From: Alphaproteobacteria bacterium
Lineage (GTDB): Bacteria > Pseudomonadota > Alphaproteobacteria > UBA8366 > GCA-2717185
Reading direction: 5' to 3'
Length of the DNA: 62,368 bases
NCBI GenBank assembly: GCA_040905865.1
Contig: JBBDQU010000004.1
Coordinates: 1 to 62,368 of the forward strand
A program made the translations under genes and the position numbers. The notes under the pieces were generated by a model. It was not told the origin of the DNA, did not search any database, and saw only the letters and a program-made list of their open reading frames with translations. This document shows positions 44,609-54,401 of the stretch, one piece after another; positions within the stretch are counted from its first letter, which is position 1, and every line of letters starts with the position of its first letter.

Positions 44609-45643
44609 ATGACCGAGAAGAAAATGCAGTTCGGCGTGATGCAGCGCGGCGTGTTCGACTGGAACGACGACATGCCGGCCCGGTTCGAGGAGTTGATGGA
44701 GCAGGCCCGGGTTCTCAACCGGCTCGGCTATGATTCGATCACCAAGGGCTCGCATTTTTCCTCCTATCCGCACCGGGAGATGACGCAGATTCCCTATCTC
44801 TGCCGGGTCATGGCGGAGGCGCCGGACATGCGGCTGAACGCGGGCATCGTGCTGCTGACCCTGCACAACCCGCTGGAGGTGGCGGAGACGTTCGCGACCA
44901 TGGACCTGATGTCCGGCGGGCGCATGATCTTCGGCTGTGCGCTCGGCTACCGGGATGTGGAGTACAAGGCCTTCGGCGTGAAGAAGGGCGAAGGCGTGAA
45001 GGGATTCGAGCAGAACCTGGAAGCGATCAGGCGGCTGTGGACCGAGGAAAGCGTCACCATGAAGGGCGACAGGTTCGAGCTGGACAATGCGGGCATTTCC
45101 TCGCCGCTGCAGCAGGACCCGCACCCGCCGGTCTGGATCGGCGCGAATGCGGACAACGCGATCCGCCGCGCCGCGCGGCTGGGCGATTGCTGGTACCTGA
45201 ATCCGCACCAGAAAATGGAAACCTTCCGGCGCCAGATGGATATCTACCGGGAGGAACTGGACCGGGTCGGCAAGCCCTTCCCGAAGGAACTGCCGATGCG
45301 GCGCGAGGTGTTCTGCGCCCGCACCCATGACGAGGCGGTGAAGGTCGCCGGGCCGTATATCAAGTCCATGTATGACGTCTATGCCGAATGGGGACAGGAC
45401 AAGGCGATGGCGGCGGGCGACCGCGACATCACCCAGGATTACGAGGAACTGGCCCGCGACCGCTTCATCGTCGGCGACCCGGACGAGGTGGCGGAGGAAA
45501 TGCTGCGCTACAACGAAGTGCTGGGCGTGAACCACATCATCATGAGCGTGCAGGGCATCGGCATGCCGCAGGGGCAGGTGCTCGATTCCTTTCATCTGAT
45601 GGCGGAGGAAGTCTTCCCGAAAGTGCAGAAGGGCATGCCGTAA
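44609..45643 (+). CDS. LLM class flavin-dependent oxidoreductase
   Basis: 344 residues from ATG at 44609, preceded by GAGGAG. Features include LNAGIVLLTLHNPLEVAETFATMDLMSGGRM, FGCALGYRDVEYKAFG, RLWTEESVTMKG and PPVWIGANADNAIRRAARLGD, as in alkanal-monooxygenase-type LLM proteins with FMN. Substrate unknown. The last codons and stop are part of a 24-base tandem duplication. Confidence 0.9.
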   Translation: MTEKKMQFGVMQRGVFDWNDDMPARFEELMEQARVLNRLGYDSITKGSHFSSYPHREMTQIPYLCRVMAEAPDMRLNAGIVLLTLHNPLEVAETFATMDLMSGGRMIFGCALGYRDVEYKAFGVKKGEGVKGFEQNLEAIRRLWTEESVTMKGDRFELDNAGISSPLQQDPHPPVWIGANADNAIRRAARLGDCWYLNPHQKMETFRRQMDIYREELDRVGKPFPKELPMRREVFCARTHDEAVKVAGPYIKSMYDVYAEWGQDKAMAAGDRDITQDYEELARDRFIVGDPDEVAEEMLRYNEVLGVNHIIMSVQGIGMPQGQVLDSFHLMAEEVFPKVQKGMP

Positions 45644-45672
45644 GGGAAGCAGAAGGGCATGCCGTAAGGGAA
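45625..45672 (+). repeat. 24-base tandem duplication across a stop codon
   Basis: The 24-base unit at 45625-45648, starting GCAGAAGGGCATGCC and containing the TAA stop of the oxidoreductase gene, is repeated exactly at 45649-45672. The second copy is untranslated. It looks like a recent replication slip. Confidence 0.9.
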
Positions 45673-45683
45673 AAAGGGGCCGG

Positions 45684-46394
45684 TTACCCCTTCGGCATCT
45701 CCGCCAGCAGCCGGCCCAGCCCCGGCATCCTGTCGGTGATGCCGAGCAGGTTCATGCTGGCCCAGACCAGCGCCGGGTTGGTGGCGATCACGGGCTTGCC
45801 GAACTGTTTTTCCCAGCCCTCGATATGCGGCATGGTCTGGAAGTTGCCGCCAGGGACGATAAAGGCCTCGACCTCCGGCGAATCCAGCCGCTCGAAGGCC
45901 GCGGTCGCATTTTCGGCGCCGAGGCTGAAAATCGCATAGGCGTCGGTCGCCTGGAAGGCTTCCAGCGCCGCGGCCTCCAGCCCGAAGCCGGTCCTGTAGT
46001 ATGCCGCCGCGCGCTCGATCACCTCGGTCGAATAGGGGGTGACGATGGCGACCCGCTTGACTCCCAGCGCTTTGGCCGCGGCCCCGATGGCCTCCGCCGA
46101 GGTCAGGGCCGGAATGCCGGAATTGTCGGTGATCAGCGTCTTCACCCGCGCGTCATAGCCATCCTCGAACAGGCTGGCGGAGGTCTGGATCAGACCGATC
46201 ACCTCGACCCTGGCCTTGCCCAGCATCTTCGACTGATAGGCGACGTCTTCATCCTTGCTGGGATGGAAGGGCGAACCGCCGCCCTTGTCGCAGCGCGCAT
46301 AGTGGAACTGCAGCACATCCTGCGGCAGCCGGCTGTATTCGGTTTCGATGGTCGTGTTGGTCGCCGGCAGCAGCGCCCCGATATGCCGCGTCAT
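45684..46394 (-). CDS. Maleate isomerase/arylmalonate decarboxylase-like protein
   Basis: 236 residues of the Asp/Glu racemase superfamily. The start IGALLPATNTTIETEYSRL, GVKRVAIVTPYS and GFGLEAA fit maleate cis-trans isomerases. The segment that normally carries the first catalytic Cys reads IGLIQTSASLFEDG, and the second reads PVIATNPALVWAS; the only Cys of the protein is in YARCDKGG. The two-Cys mechanism is therefore not possible and the reaction must differ, or the protein is a binder. Confidence 0.75.
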   Translation of the reverse strand: MTRHIGALLPATNTTIETEYSRLPQDVLQFHYARCDKGGGSPFHPSKDEDVAYQSKMLGKARVEVIGLIQTSASLFEDGYDARVKTLITDNSGIPALTSAEAIGAAAKALGVKRVAIVTPYSTEVIERAAAYYRTGFGLEAAALEAFQATDAYAIFSLGAENATAAFERLDSPEVEAFIVPGGNFQTMPHIEGWEKQFGKPVIATNPALVWASMNLLGITDRMPGLGRLLAEMPKG

Positions 46395-46490
46395 GGTCTG
46401 GTCCCCCTGAAGTGTTCCATAATTGCGCCAACTATGGAGGATCGGGCCGCGCCGGCCAAGAGGGACCTGCCGCCGCGTCCATCACACGAA

Positions 46491-47183
46491 TCAGACCGGA
46501 ACGCCCGTCAGCGGCCCCCGACCGAGATTGTTTTCGACCTGCGTCACACCGGGCAAGGCCTTCGCCGCCCGCTCGGCCGCTTCGGCTTCCTCCGCGTTTT
46601 CGACCACGCCCCATAGCCTTACCCTGCCATCGGAAACCATGACATTGACCAGAACCGTATCCAGTTCGTGCTCGTCCAGCAGCATCTGCTGCAGTTTATC
46701 GCGCATTTCCCGGTCCTTTGCGGCACCCGGATCGTGCCGTTCGACGATCGCGCCGGCAAGGCCGTGCAGCAGATTGGCGCGACTGACGATCCCGACCAGT
46801 TTTCCGCCGTCGACCACCGGGACGCGCTTTATGTGATGTCGTTCCAGAAGCCCGGCGATTTCGGTCGCCTGCATTTCCGGATCAACGGTAAATACGTTCC
46901 GCGTCATGACCGAACCAACCGTACGGCCGTGCGATTTTTCGAAATCAACGGTTTTCCCCGCGAACACAGCCTCCAGCCACCAGGGCCGATTGAGCGGGCT
47001 TCGCGCGTCGCCTTCCGGCCGCAGCAGGTCGCCTTCGCTCACGATACCGATGACCTTCCTGTCCTGGTCGACAACCGGGACCGCACTGATCCGGTGTTGC
47101 AGCAGCAGCGACACGACTTCATGCACCGCCGTATCCTCGGTAACCGAAATGACATTGACCGTCATGATATCCTTGGCCTGCAT
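46491..47183 (-). CDS. CBS-CBS-BON domain protein
   Basis: 230 residues. Two CBS motifs (MQAKDIMTVNVISVTEDTAV and VGSVMTRNVFTVDPEMQATE, each followed by a VPVVD--K-VGIVS segment) are followed by a BON domain (about 155-225, with VNVMVSDGRVRLWGVVENAEE and PGVTQVENNL). CBS pairs bind adenine nucleotides; BON domains bind membranes or other proteins. Likely a stress- or energy-sensing protein. Single-gene unit. Confidence 0.9.
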   Translation of the reverse strand: MQAKDIMTVNVISVTEDTAVHEVVSLLLQHRISAVPVVDQDRKVIGIVSEGDLLRPEGDARSPLNRPWWLEAVFAGKTVDFEKSHGRTVGSVMTRNVFTVDPEMQATEIAGLLERHHIKRVPVVDGGKLVGIVSRANLLHGLAGAIVERHDPGAAKDREMRDKLQQMLLDEHELDTVLVNVMVSDGRVRLWGVVENAEEAEAAERAAKALPGVTQVENNLGRGPLTGVPV

Positions 47184-47383
47184 GGCAGAACTCCCTTTCC
47201 TCGTGGAATTGCGACCAGAATGCGCCTTACGATGCGCACGCCGCCTTGACTTGAATCAACGGTGTATTTGCCGCCGGGTTCCTGTGAACGTATTCACGGG
47301 ACCCTTTTGGATAAATTCGCGTTACAATGAGGCGCCGATACCGCTGTAACACAGGCGATCCATCGGCGCAGGAGGATCCGGAG

Positions 47384-47950
47384 ATGCATTTCGAAGATTA
47401 TACCCCACTGTTTCAGGAACAGGTTCTGGCGCTGGCCGACCGCATTTCGGGCAAGGGTTATTTCCCGAACCCGTCGGCGATTTCGAAAGGGCCGAATGCC
47501 TATATGGTGCTGTGCCTGTCGGATGACGACGAACTCATCGGCTTCGCGCATGGCACCGTGTTGAAGAAGAACACGCTGGCAGAATTCCTCGATAACCGGG
47601 TAACGGACTTTCCGGACGACCTGCGCAAGGCGGATGAGGAAGGCACCATCGGCGTGATCCAGACAGTCGGCGTGCTGCCCGAATACCGGGGCGAGCGAAT
47701 CGGCTCGAAACTGCTGACCATCGTGCATGACAAGCTGGTCGGGCTGGGCGGCGACAAGCTGATCGCCACCTTCAAGCGCGGGCCCGGCTCCACCAATATC
47801 GAGGGCGTGATGGAACGCCTGGGATTCGAATTCTGGACCCGGCAGGACAGCTACTGGCGCGAACAATGCGACCGCGGCGAATTTCTGTGCGCACAGCGCA
47901 CCGACAAATGCAATTGCCAGGCGCTGTTCTTCCGCAAGGCGGTTTACTAG
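47384..47950 (+). CDS. GNAT family N-acetyltransferase
   Basis: 188 residues from ATG at 47384 with AGGAGGATCCGGAG upstream. The acetyl-CoA loop is visible in TVGVLPEYRGERIGSKLL, and the C-terminal motif in GVMERLGFEFW. The last 30 residues are unusual, with four Cys (CDRGEFLC and CNC). Acceptor substrate unknown. The stop codon adjoins palindromic element copy C. Confidence 0.82.
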   Translation: MHFEDYTPLFQEQVLALADRISGKGYFPNPSAISKGPNAYMVLCLSDDDELIGFAHGTVLKKNTLAEFLDNRVTDFPDDLRKADEEGTIGVIQTVGVLPEYRGERIGSKLLTIVHDKLVGLGGDKLIATFKRGPGSTNIEGVMERLGFEFWTRQDSYWREQCDRGEFLCAQRTDKCNCQALFFRKAVY

Positions 47951-48030
47951 ATCAGATCGTGTCTGTCTGGAATCGCCAGAGGCGATCCAACCAACATGTG
48001 AATCTGATTTATCTTATTGAAGATATAGCA
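47950..48030 (-). repeat. Palindromic dispersed element, copy C
   Basis: Outer arms ATCAGAT (47951-47957) and ATCTGAT (48002-48008); inner arms TGGAATCGCC (47968-47977) and GGCGATCCA (47981-47989) with one bulged A. It is flanked by TATCTT-ATTG-AAGATA, itself a small hairpin. The inner arms match copy D. Lies between convergent GNAT and hydrolase genes, where it may act as a terminator. Confidence 0.7.
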
Positions 48031-48032
48031 TC

Positions 48033-48833
48033 TTATCTCTCCCGGTGCTCGCGCAGAAACGCGGCGACCGCGGTGTTGAAGGCATCCGGGCGTTCGATGT
48101 TGCAGATATGGCTGGCGCCTTCGATGACATGGTGGCGGGCGTTCGGTATTTCGGTCGCCAGTTGCGCCATGATCTCGCGCGGCCCGCCGCCGCGGTCCTC
48201 GCCGCCGCCAATCAGGAGAGTCGGCGCGCTGATGCCGCCGATGCCCGCACGGTAGTCGAGGCCCAGGAACGCCGCGATAAAACCGCGAAAGCCGGCTTCG
48301 GTCGTGCGCAGGAACATACGGCGCACCGCCTCTATTGTCTCGGGATTTTCGCGACGGAAAGGCTCGGTAAACCAGCGCTCGACGGTCGCCGCGCCCAGAC
48401 CCTCCATGCCGGTCTCTTCCACCATCGTGAGGCGTTGGCGCCAGTTGGCGGCAAATTCTTCGGTCATGACCGCCCGGCAGCAGCACGGCACCAGGCTGAT
48501 GGTGCGACGCGGATGGCCGATTGCGATGCCGAAGGCGGTCGAGCCGCCGAATCCCAGTCCGACGACATGCGACCGCTTGATGGCGAGCGCATCCCACAGT
48601 CCGGCAACGTCTCCGACGGCATCGTCGAAGGAATACGGCCCCGTCGGCGTATCGCTTCCGGCATGACCGCGCGGGTCGTAACGCAATATCCGGAAATCCT
48701 GCGCCAGCGCCGGCGCCAGCGCGTCCCAGAAGGTCAGGTCATTGCCGATGCCGGGCACCAGAGTCACCCAGTCACCGACCGAGTTGCCGTCGATACGGCA
48801 GTTGATGGTGATGCCGTTCGCCTTGACCTTCAT
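48033..48833 (-). CDS. Alpha/beta hydrolase
   Basis: 266 residues from ATG at 48833 (GGAGAAAC upstream). The nucleophile elbow is GLGFGGSTAFG, where Gly replaces the usual Ser of GxSxG, and the oxyanion region LVPGIGNDLTFWDALAPAL and C-terminal HHVIEGASHICNIERPDAF supply the other landmarks, including the His. LRYDPRGHAGSD is typical of 3-oxoadipate enol-lactonase-like hydrolases. The missing nucleophile Ser makes classical esterase action doubtful. Confidence 0.85.
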   Translation of the reverse strand: MKVKANGITINCRIDGNSVGDWVTLVPGIGNDLTFWDALAPALAQDFRILRYDPRGHAGSDTPTGPYSFDDAVGDVAGLWDALAIKRSHVVGLGFGGSTAFGIAIGHPRRTISLVPCCCRAVMTEEFAANWRQRLTMVEETGMEGLGAATVERWFTEPFRRENPETIEAVRRMFLRTTEAGFRGFIAAFLGLDYRAGIGGISAPTLLIGGGEDRGGGPREIMAQLATEIPNARHHVIEGASHICNIERPDAFNTAVAAFLREHRER

Positions 48834-48940
48834 GGCTGCTGTTTCTCCGGAAATCGATGTTGGGCTACACTGATGGCGGGAACGAATCGCAGGGCCGGCC
48901 CCACAAGGCAAGGCCCCAGGCAGGCTGAGGGGGAAAACAG

Positions 48941-49747
48941 ATGCCGATTATAGACGCGCAAATCCATCTCTGGCGCAAGGGGATCGGGACGCCGCCCCAT
49001 CAGACGGCGCCCTATCTGGTCGAGGACGCCATCCGCGACATGGACGCGGCGGGCATCGACGGCGCTGTCATCCATCCGCCCGCGAGCTGGGACCCGGATT
49101 CCAACGAACAGGCGGTCGAGGCCGTGCAGGCCTTTCCCGACCGTTTCCGGATCCTCGCCTACCCGCCGCTCGACCGGCCGGAGAGTCCGACCTTCATCAG
49201 AACCTGGAAAGACCGTCCCGGCGTACTGGGTTTCCGGTTCTATTTCAACAAGCCGGCAAACCGGAACTGGCCGGTGGACGGCACGCTGGACTGGCTGTGG
49301 CCCGCCGCGGAGGAAGCCGGCATGCCGCTGGCCCTGCTGGCCGGCGACTGGATGCCGCAGTTGGGCGAAATTGCGGAACGCCACCCGGGACTGAAGCTGA
49401 TGGTGGACCATATGGGCGCGCTGCGGGGCGCGAAGGGCGATGCGGCGTTTCCGAAGATGAACGAGCTGACGGCGCTGTCGCGTTTTCCCAATGTCGCGGT
49501 CAAGCTGACGGGCGGTCCGTTCTACGCGGATGACGCATATCCCTTCAAGAGCCTGCACAAACACTACCGCGCCATGTATGACGCCTTCGGCCCGGACCGG
49601 CTGTTCTGGGGCACCGACATCACGAAGATGCCCTGCTCGTGGCGGCAATGCGTGACGCACTTCCAGGAGATCGACTGGCTTACCGACGCCGACAAGAAGC
49701 GGATCATGGGCGAGGCCCTGTGCGACTGGATCGACTGGCGGCGATAA
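48941..49747 (+). CDS. Amidohydrolase family protein (PF04909-like)
   Basis: 268 residues. IIDAQIHLWRKG carries the metal-binding DxH-like start, MVDHMGALRG the middle His and LFWGTDITKMPCSW the terminal Asp. Such proteins hydrolyse lactones or decarboxylate aromatic acids (2-pyrone-4,6-dicarboxylate lactonase and ACMSD relatives). Substrate unknown. Followed after 123 bases by a Gfo/Idh/MocA dehydrogenase gene on the same strand. Confidence 0.87.
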   Translation: MPIIDAQIHLWRKGIGTPPHQTAPYLVEDAIRDMDAAGIDGAVIHPPASWDPDSNEQAVEAVQAFPDRFRILAYPPLDRPESPTFIRTWKDRPGVLGFRFYFNKPANRNWPVDGTLDWLWPAAEEAGMPLALLAGDWMPQLGEIAERHPGLKLMVDHMGALRGAKGDAAFPKMNELTALSRFPNVAVKLTGGPFYADDAYPFKSLHKHYRAMYDAFGPDRLFWGTDITKMPCSWRQCVTHFQEIDWLTDADKKRIMGEALCDWIDWRR

Positions 49748-49870
49748 CGCCCACGATTGGGACAGCCGCACGCCCGGAGCTTATTGCGGGAGTCGGCCTG
49801 TGCGGCGTGGCGTGCTACGATCTACCGTCAGGCGATGCCTGGCAATTGAACGCAAGCAAAGGAAAAAATC

Positions 49871-50971
49871 ATGGCAGACAGAATCAGGGTGGGAATTGTC
49901 GGGGCGACCGTGACGCCGGGCGGTAGCGGCTGGGGCGCCAATGCGCATGTGCCGGCATTGCAGGCCTTGCCGGGCTACGAGCTGAAGGCCGTTTGCACCG
50001 CGCATGAAGAGACCGCGAAAGCCTCGGCGGCGAAGTTCGGCGCCGGGCTCGCCTTCAGCGATATGAACGAGATGGTCGCGCATCCGGAAATCGACCTTGT
50101 CGCGGTCGTTGTGCGCGTGCCGCTGCACAAGCAACTGGTCATGGCGGCGATAAAGGCGAAGAAGCCCGTATGCTGCGAATGGCCGCTGGGGGCCGACCTG
50201 GCGGATGCGACGGCAATGGCTGACGGCGCAAAAGCGGCCGGGGTAAAGACGCTGGTCGGGCTGCAGGGGCGAAGTGATCCGGCGATAATGTATGCCTGCG
50301 ACATTGTCGCCAATGGCGATATCGGGGACATCGTGACCGCCAACCTGAAGGTGATGGTCAATTCGATCCCCACGCGCGGCGATGGCCGCATCTGGCAGGG
50401 AATCCGCAAGAACGGCGCGAACCCGATGACCATCCCGGGCGGGCATTCCATCGATGCCTTGTGCCATATCCTGGGCGAATTCGCCGAGATCAGCGCGCGG
50501 GTAACGACGCGTATCACGATGTGGAAGCATGAAGTGACGGGGGCGGATTTCCCCGTTGACGCGCCGGATACCGTCACCGCCGCGGGCGTACTGAAAAGCG
50601 GTGCGGAAGTGGCCTATCAGGTGGCCAGCGTGCCCCAGAACGCAAGCGGCATCTGCATGGAGATCTACGGCCGCAAGGGAACCCTGGTGCTGACATCCAA
50701 TTCGCTCAACATCGGGCCGACAAAACTTCACATGGCCGTCGGCAGCGGGACTTTGGCGGAAGTAACCCCGCCGGCCCACTATACGGTGATTCCGGCGGGC
50801 CTGGCGTCCGATCCGGGCAGGAACGTCGCGCAGGCCTATGCCCGCTTTGCCGGCGCGTTGCAGTCGGGGAAGGCGGACACGCCCGATTTCAGCGACGCCA
50901 TCGTGCGCCATGCGCTTATCGACGCCATGGAGCGGTCGCACCGGGACGGCAAGGTCATCAAGCTGACCTGA
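49871..50971 (+). CDS. Gfo/Idh/MocA family oxidoreductase
   Basis: 366 residues. The N-terminal NAD(P) domain begins RVGIVGATVTPGGSGWGANAH, and KKPVCCEWPLGADLADA corresponds to the EKP motif, here CEW instead of EKP. The C-terminal domain is GFO-like. The family oxidises or reduces sugars, inositols and related compounds. AAAGGAAAAAATC precedes the ATG. Substrate unknown. Confidence 0.9.
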   Translation: MADRIRVGIVGATVTPGGSGWGANAHVPALQALPGYELKAVCTAHEETAKASAAKFGAGLAFSDMNEMVAHPEIDLVAVVVRVPLHKQLVMAAIKAKKPVCCEWPLGADLADATAMADGAKAAGVKTLVGLQGRSDPAIMYACDIVANGDIGDIVTANLKVMVNSIPTRGDGRIWQGIRKNGANPMTIPGGHSIDALCHILGEFAEISARVTTRITMWKHEVTGADFPVDAPDTVTAAGVLKSGAEVAYQVASVPQNASGICMEIYGRKGTLVLTSNSLNIGPTKLHMAVGSGTLAEVTPPAHYTVIPAGLASDPGRNVAQAYARFAGALQSGKADTPDFSDAIVRHALIDAMERSHRDGKVIKLT

Positions 50972-50979
50972 AACGAATC

Positions 50980-51050
50980 AATGGAAAAAGCGGATTCAAA
51001 CGGTCGGTTGGATCGCCACATGCGATTCCAACCGACCGCGATCCGGGCTA
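50980..51050 (+). repeat. Palindromic dispersed element, copy D
   Basis: Inner arms CGGTCGGTTGGATCGC (51001-51016) and GCGATTCCAACCGACCG (51022-51038) pair fully apart from one bulged A. Outer parts AGCGGAT (50989-50995) and ATCCGGGCT (51041-51049) also pair. Its right end reaches into the TAG stop of the minus-strand racemase gene (51048-51050). Between convergent genes, so it may serve as a bidirectional terminator. Confidence 0.75.
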
Positions 51051-52190
51051 ACCCGCAACCGCGCCGGATTTTCGCAGCGCGGCGATCCGGTCCGCGGAAA
51101 TGCCCCAGTCGGCCAGCGCCTCATCCGTATGCTGACCCGGCGTCGAGGGCGGTCGCTGGATCTTGCCCGGTGTGCGGCTGAACCGCGGCGCCGGGCCCGG
51201 CTGCACGATACCGGCGTTGGTGATGAAGGTTTCGCGCGCCACGTTGTGGGGATGCGACGGAGCTTCACCCATGCTCAGCACCGGGGCGAAACAGATATCG
51301 GTGCCTTCCATGATCGCGCACCATTCGTCGCGGGTCCTTGTCAGGAAAATCGCGCCGATGCGCGCCTTCATTTCCGGCCATTTCGACTGATCGCCCTGCG
51401 CCGGAAGGTCCTCGCCCGCGAGGCCAAGCGCATCGAGCAGCATTGCGTAGAAATGCGGCTCGTTCGATCCGACGCTGACGAACTTCCCGTCGCGGGTCTT
51501 GTAGACATTGTAGTGATGCGAGCCGCCGTCGAGCCGGTTCACCCCGCGCTCGTCGCGGTGGAACCCGCCGGCCAGGTAGCCGTAGCAGGCCGCCATCAGC
51601 GACGAGGCGCCGTCGATCATCGCGGCATCGACCACCTGTCCCTTGCCGGTGCGGTTCGCCTCCCACAGCGCGCTCATGATTCCGAAGGCGAGATAAATGC
51701 CCCCGCCGCCGAAATCGGCCACCAGGTTGAGCGGCGGGATCGGCGCTTCCGGCGTGCCTATGGCGTGCAGCGCGCCGGTCAGCGCGATGTAGTTGATGTC
51801 ATGCGCGGCGGCCATTTTCATCGGCCCCTCCTGTCCCCAGCCGGTCATCCGGCCGTAGACGAGTTTCGGATTGCGGGCGAAGCAATCCTCCGGGCCGACG
51901 CCGAGGCGCTCGGTGACGCCGGGACGCATCCCCTCGACCAGCGCATCCGCGCCTTCGATGAGTTTCAGGACGGTTTCCACGCCGTCGGGGTTTTTCAGGT
52001 CTACCGCGACGGAACGGCGCCCCCTGTTATGCAGCATGTATTCATGCGGTACACGCGGGCTGGAGCCGACTTCGGCGGCGCGGTCGATCCGCAGCACATC
52101 GGCGCCCAGATCGGACAGCAGCATCGCGCACATCGGCCCCGGCCCGATACTGGCGATCTCGACAACCTTCAACCCCGTCAACGGTCCCAT
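51048..52190 (-). CDS. Alpha-methylacyl-CoA racemase-like family III protein
   Basis: 380 residues. The family III fold starts GLKVVEIASIGPGPMCAMLLSDLGADVLRID. His130 (AAAHDINY) and Asp159 (LVADFGGGG) match the proton-shuttling His and Asp of alpha-methylacyl-CoA racemase, so racemisation of 2-methylacyl-CoA is more likely than CoA transfer. That would feed beta-oxidation of branched acids; the divergent gene encodes a multifunctional beta-oxidation enzyme. Confidence 0.9.
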   Translation of the reverse strand: MGPLTGLKVVEIASIGPGPMCAMLLSDLGADVLRIDRAAEVGSSPRVPHEYMLHNRGRRSVAVDLKNPDGVETVLKLIEGADALVEGMRPGVTERLGVGPEDCFARNPKLVYGRMTGWGQEGPMKMAAAHDINYIALTGALHAIGTPEAPIPPLNLVADFGGGGIYLAFGIMSALWEANRTGKGQVVDAAMIDGASSLMAACYGYLAGGFHRDERGVNRLDGGSHHYNVYKTRDGKFVSVGSNEPHFYAMLLDALGLAGEDLPAQGDQSKWPEMKARIGAIFLTRTRDEWCAIMEGTDICFAPVLSMGEAPSHPHNVARETFITNAGIVQPGPAPRFSRTPGKIQRPPSTPGQHTDEALADWGISADRIAALRKSGAVAG

Positions 52191-52291
52191 GATTTCCCCC
52201 GATTCGCTTCACATCCCCGTAGTCACTACCACAATCCGGCAGCGCCCCATACAATACCGGCAATTCAATACCGAAACGGGGAGCGGGACAA

Positions 52292-54385
52292 ATGGCCGAA
52301 CTGGTGAAATTTTCAAAACAGGGCGCGATCGGAATCATCACGGTCGATAATCCCCCGGTCAACGCGTTGAGCCCCGGGGTACCGGAAGGCATTATCGAAT
52401 GCGTCAACCAGGGCAATGCCGACCCCGAAGTGAAGGCCATGGTGTTCACCGGGGCCGGGCGCGCCTTTATCGCCGGCGCGGATATCAAGCACCTGGGCAA
52501 GCCCAAGACCGAGGCCGGCCTGACCTATCGCCCGATCATCGACGACAGTTCGAAACCGATCGTCGCCGCGATCCACGGTTTCGCGCTGGGCGGCGGGCTG
52601 GAAACCGCCCTGTCCTGCCAGTACCGGATTGCCGCGAAAAGCGCCAAAGTCGGCCTGCCGGAAGTCACGCTGGGCGTGCTGCCGGGCGGCGGCGGCACCC
52701 AGCGGCTGCCCCGTATCGTCGGCCCGAAGAAGGCGCTGGAACTGATCACCACGGGCCGTCATATCCCGGCCCCGGAAGCCTGCGAACTGGGCATTCTGGA
52801 CCGGGTGGTCGCGGACGACGACCTGCAATCCGCCGCCATCGCCTTCGCGGCGGAAATCGCCGATGTCCGGCCGCTGCCGCGCATTCGCGACCGTGACGAA
52901 AAACTGGCCGAGGCGAAAGCCGATCCGGGCATGTTCGACGCCGCGCGAAAGACGGTGGAACGACGGGCGCGCGGCCAGATCGCGCCATTGCAGGCGATCA
53001 AATGCGTCGAGGCCGCGGTGACCCTGCCCTTCGATGAGGGCCTGCAGCGGGAACGCGACCTGTTCGACGAAATCGCCAATCTCGACCAGGGCAAGGCGAT
53101 GCGCTACGCGTTCTTCGCCCAGCGCCAGGCCAACAAGATTCCCGATATCGGCAAGGACATCGCCGCGCGCAATGTCGACAGCGCCGCGGTGATCGGTTCC
53201 GGCACCATGGGCGGCGGCATCGCCATGGTTTTCGCCGATGCCGGCATTCCGGTGAAGCTGCTGGATATGAGCCAGGAGGCGCTGGATTACGGTATCGCCA
53301 GGATCACGGCCAATTACGAAACCAGCGTGAAACGCGGCAGCATGCCGGCGGAAGACCTGCCCAAACGCCTCGCGCTCATTGAACCGGTGCTCGACTTCAA
53401 CGCGATCCGGAACGTCGATATGGTCATCGAGGCCGTTTACGAGGAAATGAACGTCAAGAAGGCGGTCTTCGCCCGGCTGGACGAGATCATGAAACCGGAT
53501 GCGGTGCTGGCGACGAACACCTCGACCCTGGATATCGATGAAATCGCCGGCGCGACCAACCGGCCGGAATCGGTGATCGGCACGCATTTCTTCAGCCCGG
53601 CCAATGTCATGAAGCTGCTGGAAATCGTGCGCGGCAAGGCGACGGGCAAGGATATCGTCGCCACCTGCACGAAACTGTCCCGGCGGCTCGACAAGGTCGG
53701 CGTGGTGTGCGGCAATTGCGACGGGTTCCTGGCCAACCGCAGCCGCGGGCCCTTCGGCACCGAAATGAACATCCTGGTCGAGGAAGGGGCGACGCCGCAG
53801 CAGGTCGACCGGGTCATGGTCGAATTCGGCTATCCGATGGGCCCCTTCGCGGTCGCCGACCTCGCCGGGCTGGACATCAGCTACGCGGTCCGCAAATACC
53901 GCGCCTCGCTGAACCCGAACGGTTACCGCAAGCTGCCGATTCCCGACAAGCTGGTCGAAATGGGCCGTCACGGCCAGAAGACTCGCGCCGGCTGGTATCT
54001 GTACAAGGAAGGCGACCGCACCCCCTGGCCCGACCCGCTGGTGACCGAGGTTATCGCCGGCGTCGTGAAGGACCTGGCCATCGAGCAGCGCGAATTCACC
54101 GATGACGAAATCCTGCAGCGGCTGCTGTTTGCCTCGGTCAACGAAGCGGCGAAGATCATCGAGGAGGGCATCGCCTACCGCGCCAGCGATGTGGACGTCA
54201 TGTGGGTCAACGGCTTCGGCTTTCCGCGCTACAAGGGCGGGCTGATGTACTGGGCCGACGGCATCGGCGTGAAAAATATCCACGACACGATGCTGCAATG
54301 GCAGGACCGCTACGGCGACCGCTGGAAACCGGCGAAACTGATCAGCGACCTCGCGGCGGCGGGCAAGGGATTTCTGGCGGCGTAG
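52292..54385 (+). CDS. Enoyl-CoA hydratase / 3-hydroxyacyl-CoA dehydrogenase fusion
   Basis: 697 residues. The N-terminal crotonase domain has [11 protein letters not shown] and [13 protein letters not shown] as oxyanion parts and [20 protein letters not shown] with the catalytic Glu. The dehydrogenase domain begins [19 protein letters not shown] (Gly302 onward), has [11 protein letters not shown] and [18 protein letters not shown], and the C-terminal domain is present. It performs two successive beta-oxidation steps, as FadJ/FadB do. The thiolase partner is not adjacent. Confidence 0.93.
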   Translation: MAELVKFSKQGAIGIITVDNPPVNALSPGVPEGIIECVNQGNADPEVKAMVFTGAGRAFIAGADIKHLGKPKTEAGLTYRPIIDDSSKPIVAAIHGFALGGGLETALSCQYRIAAKSAKVGLPEVTLGVLPGGGGTQRLPRIVGPKKALELITTGRHIPAPEACELGILDRVVADDDLQSAAIAFAAEIADVRPLPRIRDRDEKLAEAKADPGMFDAARKTVERRARGQIAPLQAIKCVEAAVTLPFDEGLQRERDLFDEIANLDQGKAMRYAFFAQRQANKIPDIGKDIAARNVDSAAVIGSGTMGGGIAMVFADAGIPVKLLDMSQEALDYGIARITANYETSVKRGSMPAEDLPKRLALIEPVLDFNAIRNVDMVIEAVYEEMNVKKAVFARLDEIMKPDAVLATNTSTLDIDEIAGATNRPESVIGTHFFSPANVMKLLEIVRGKATGKDIVATCTKLSRRLDKVGVVCGNCDGFLANRSRGPFGTEMNILVEEGATPQQVDRVMVEFGYPMGPFAVADLAGLDISYAVRKYRASLNPNGYRKLPIPDKLVEMGRHGQKTRAGWYLYKEGDRTPWPDPLVTEVIAGVVKDLAIEQREFTDDEILQRLLFASVNEAAKIIEEGIAYRASDVDVMWVNGFGFPRYKGGLMYWADGIGVKNIHDTMLQWQDRYGDRWKPAKLISDLAAAGKGFLAA

Positions 54386-54401
54386 GAACCAGCGGCCTGC
54401 C

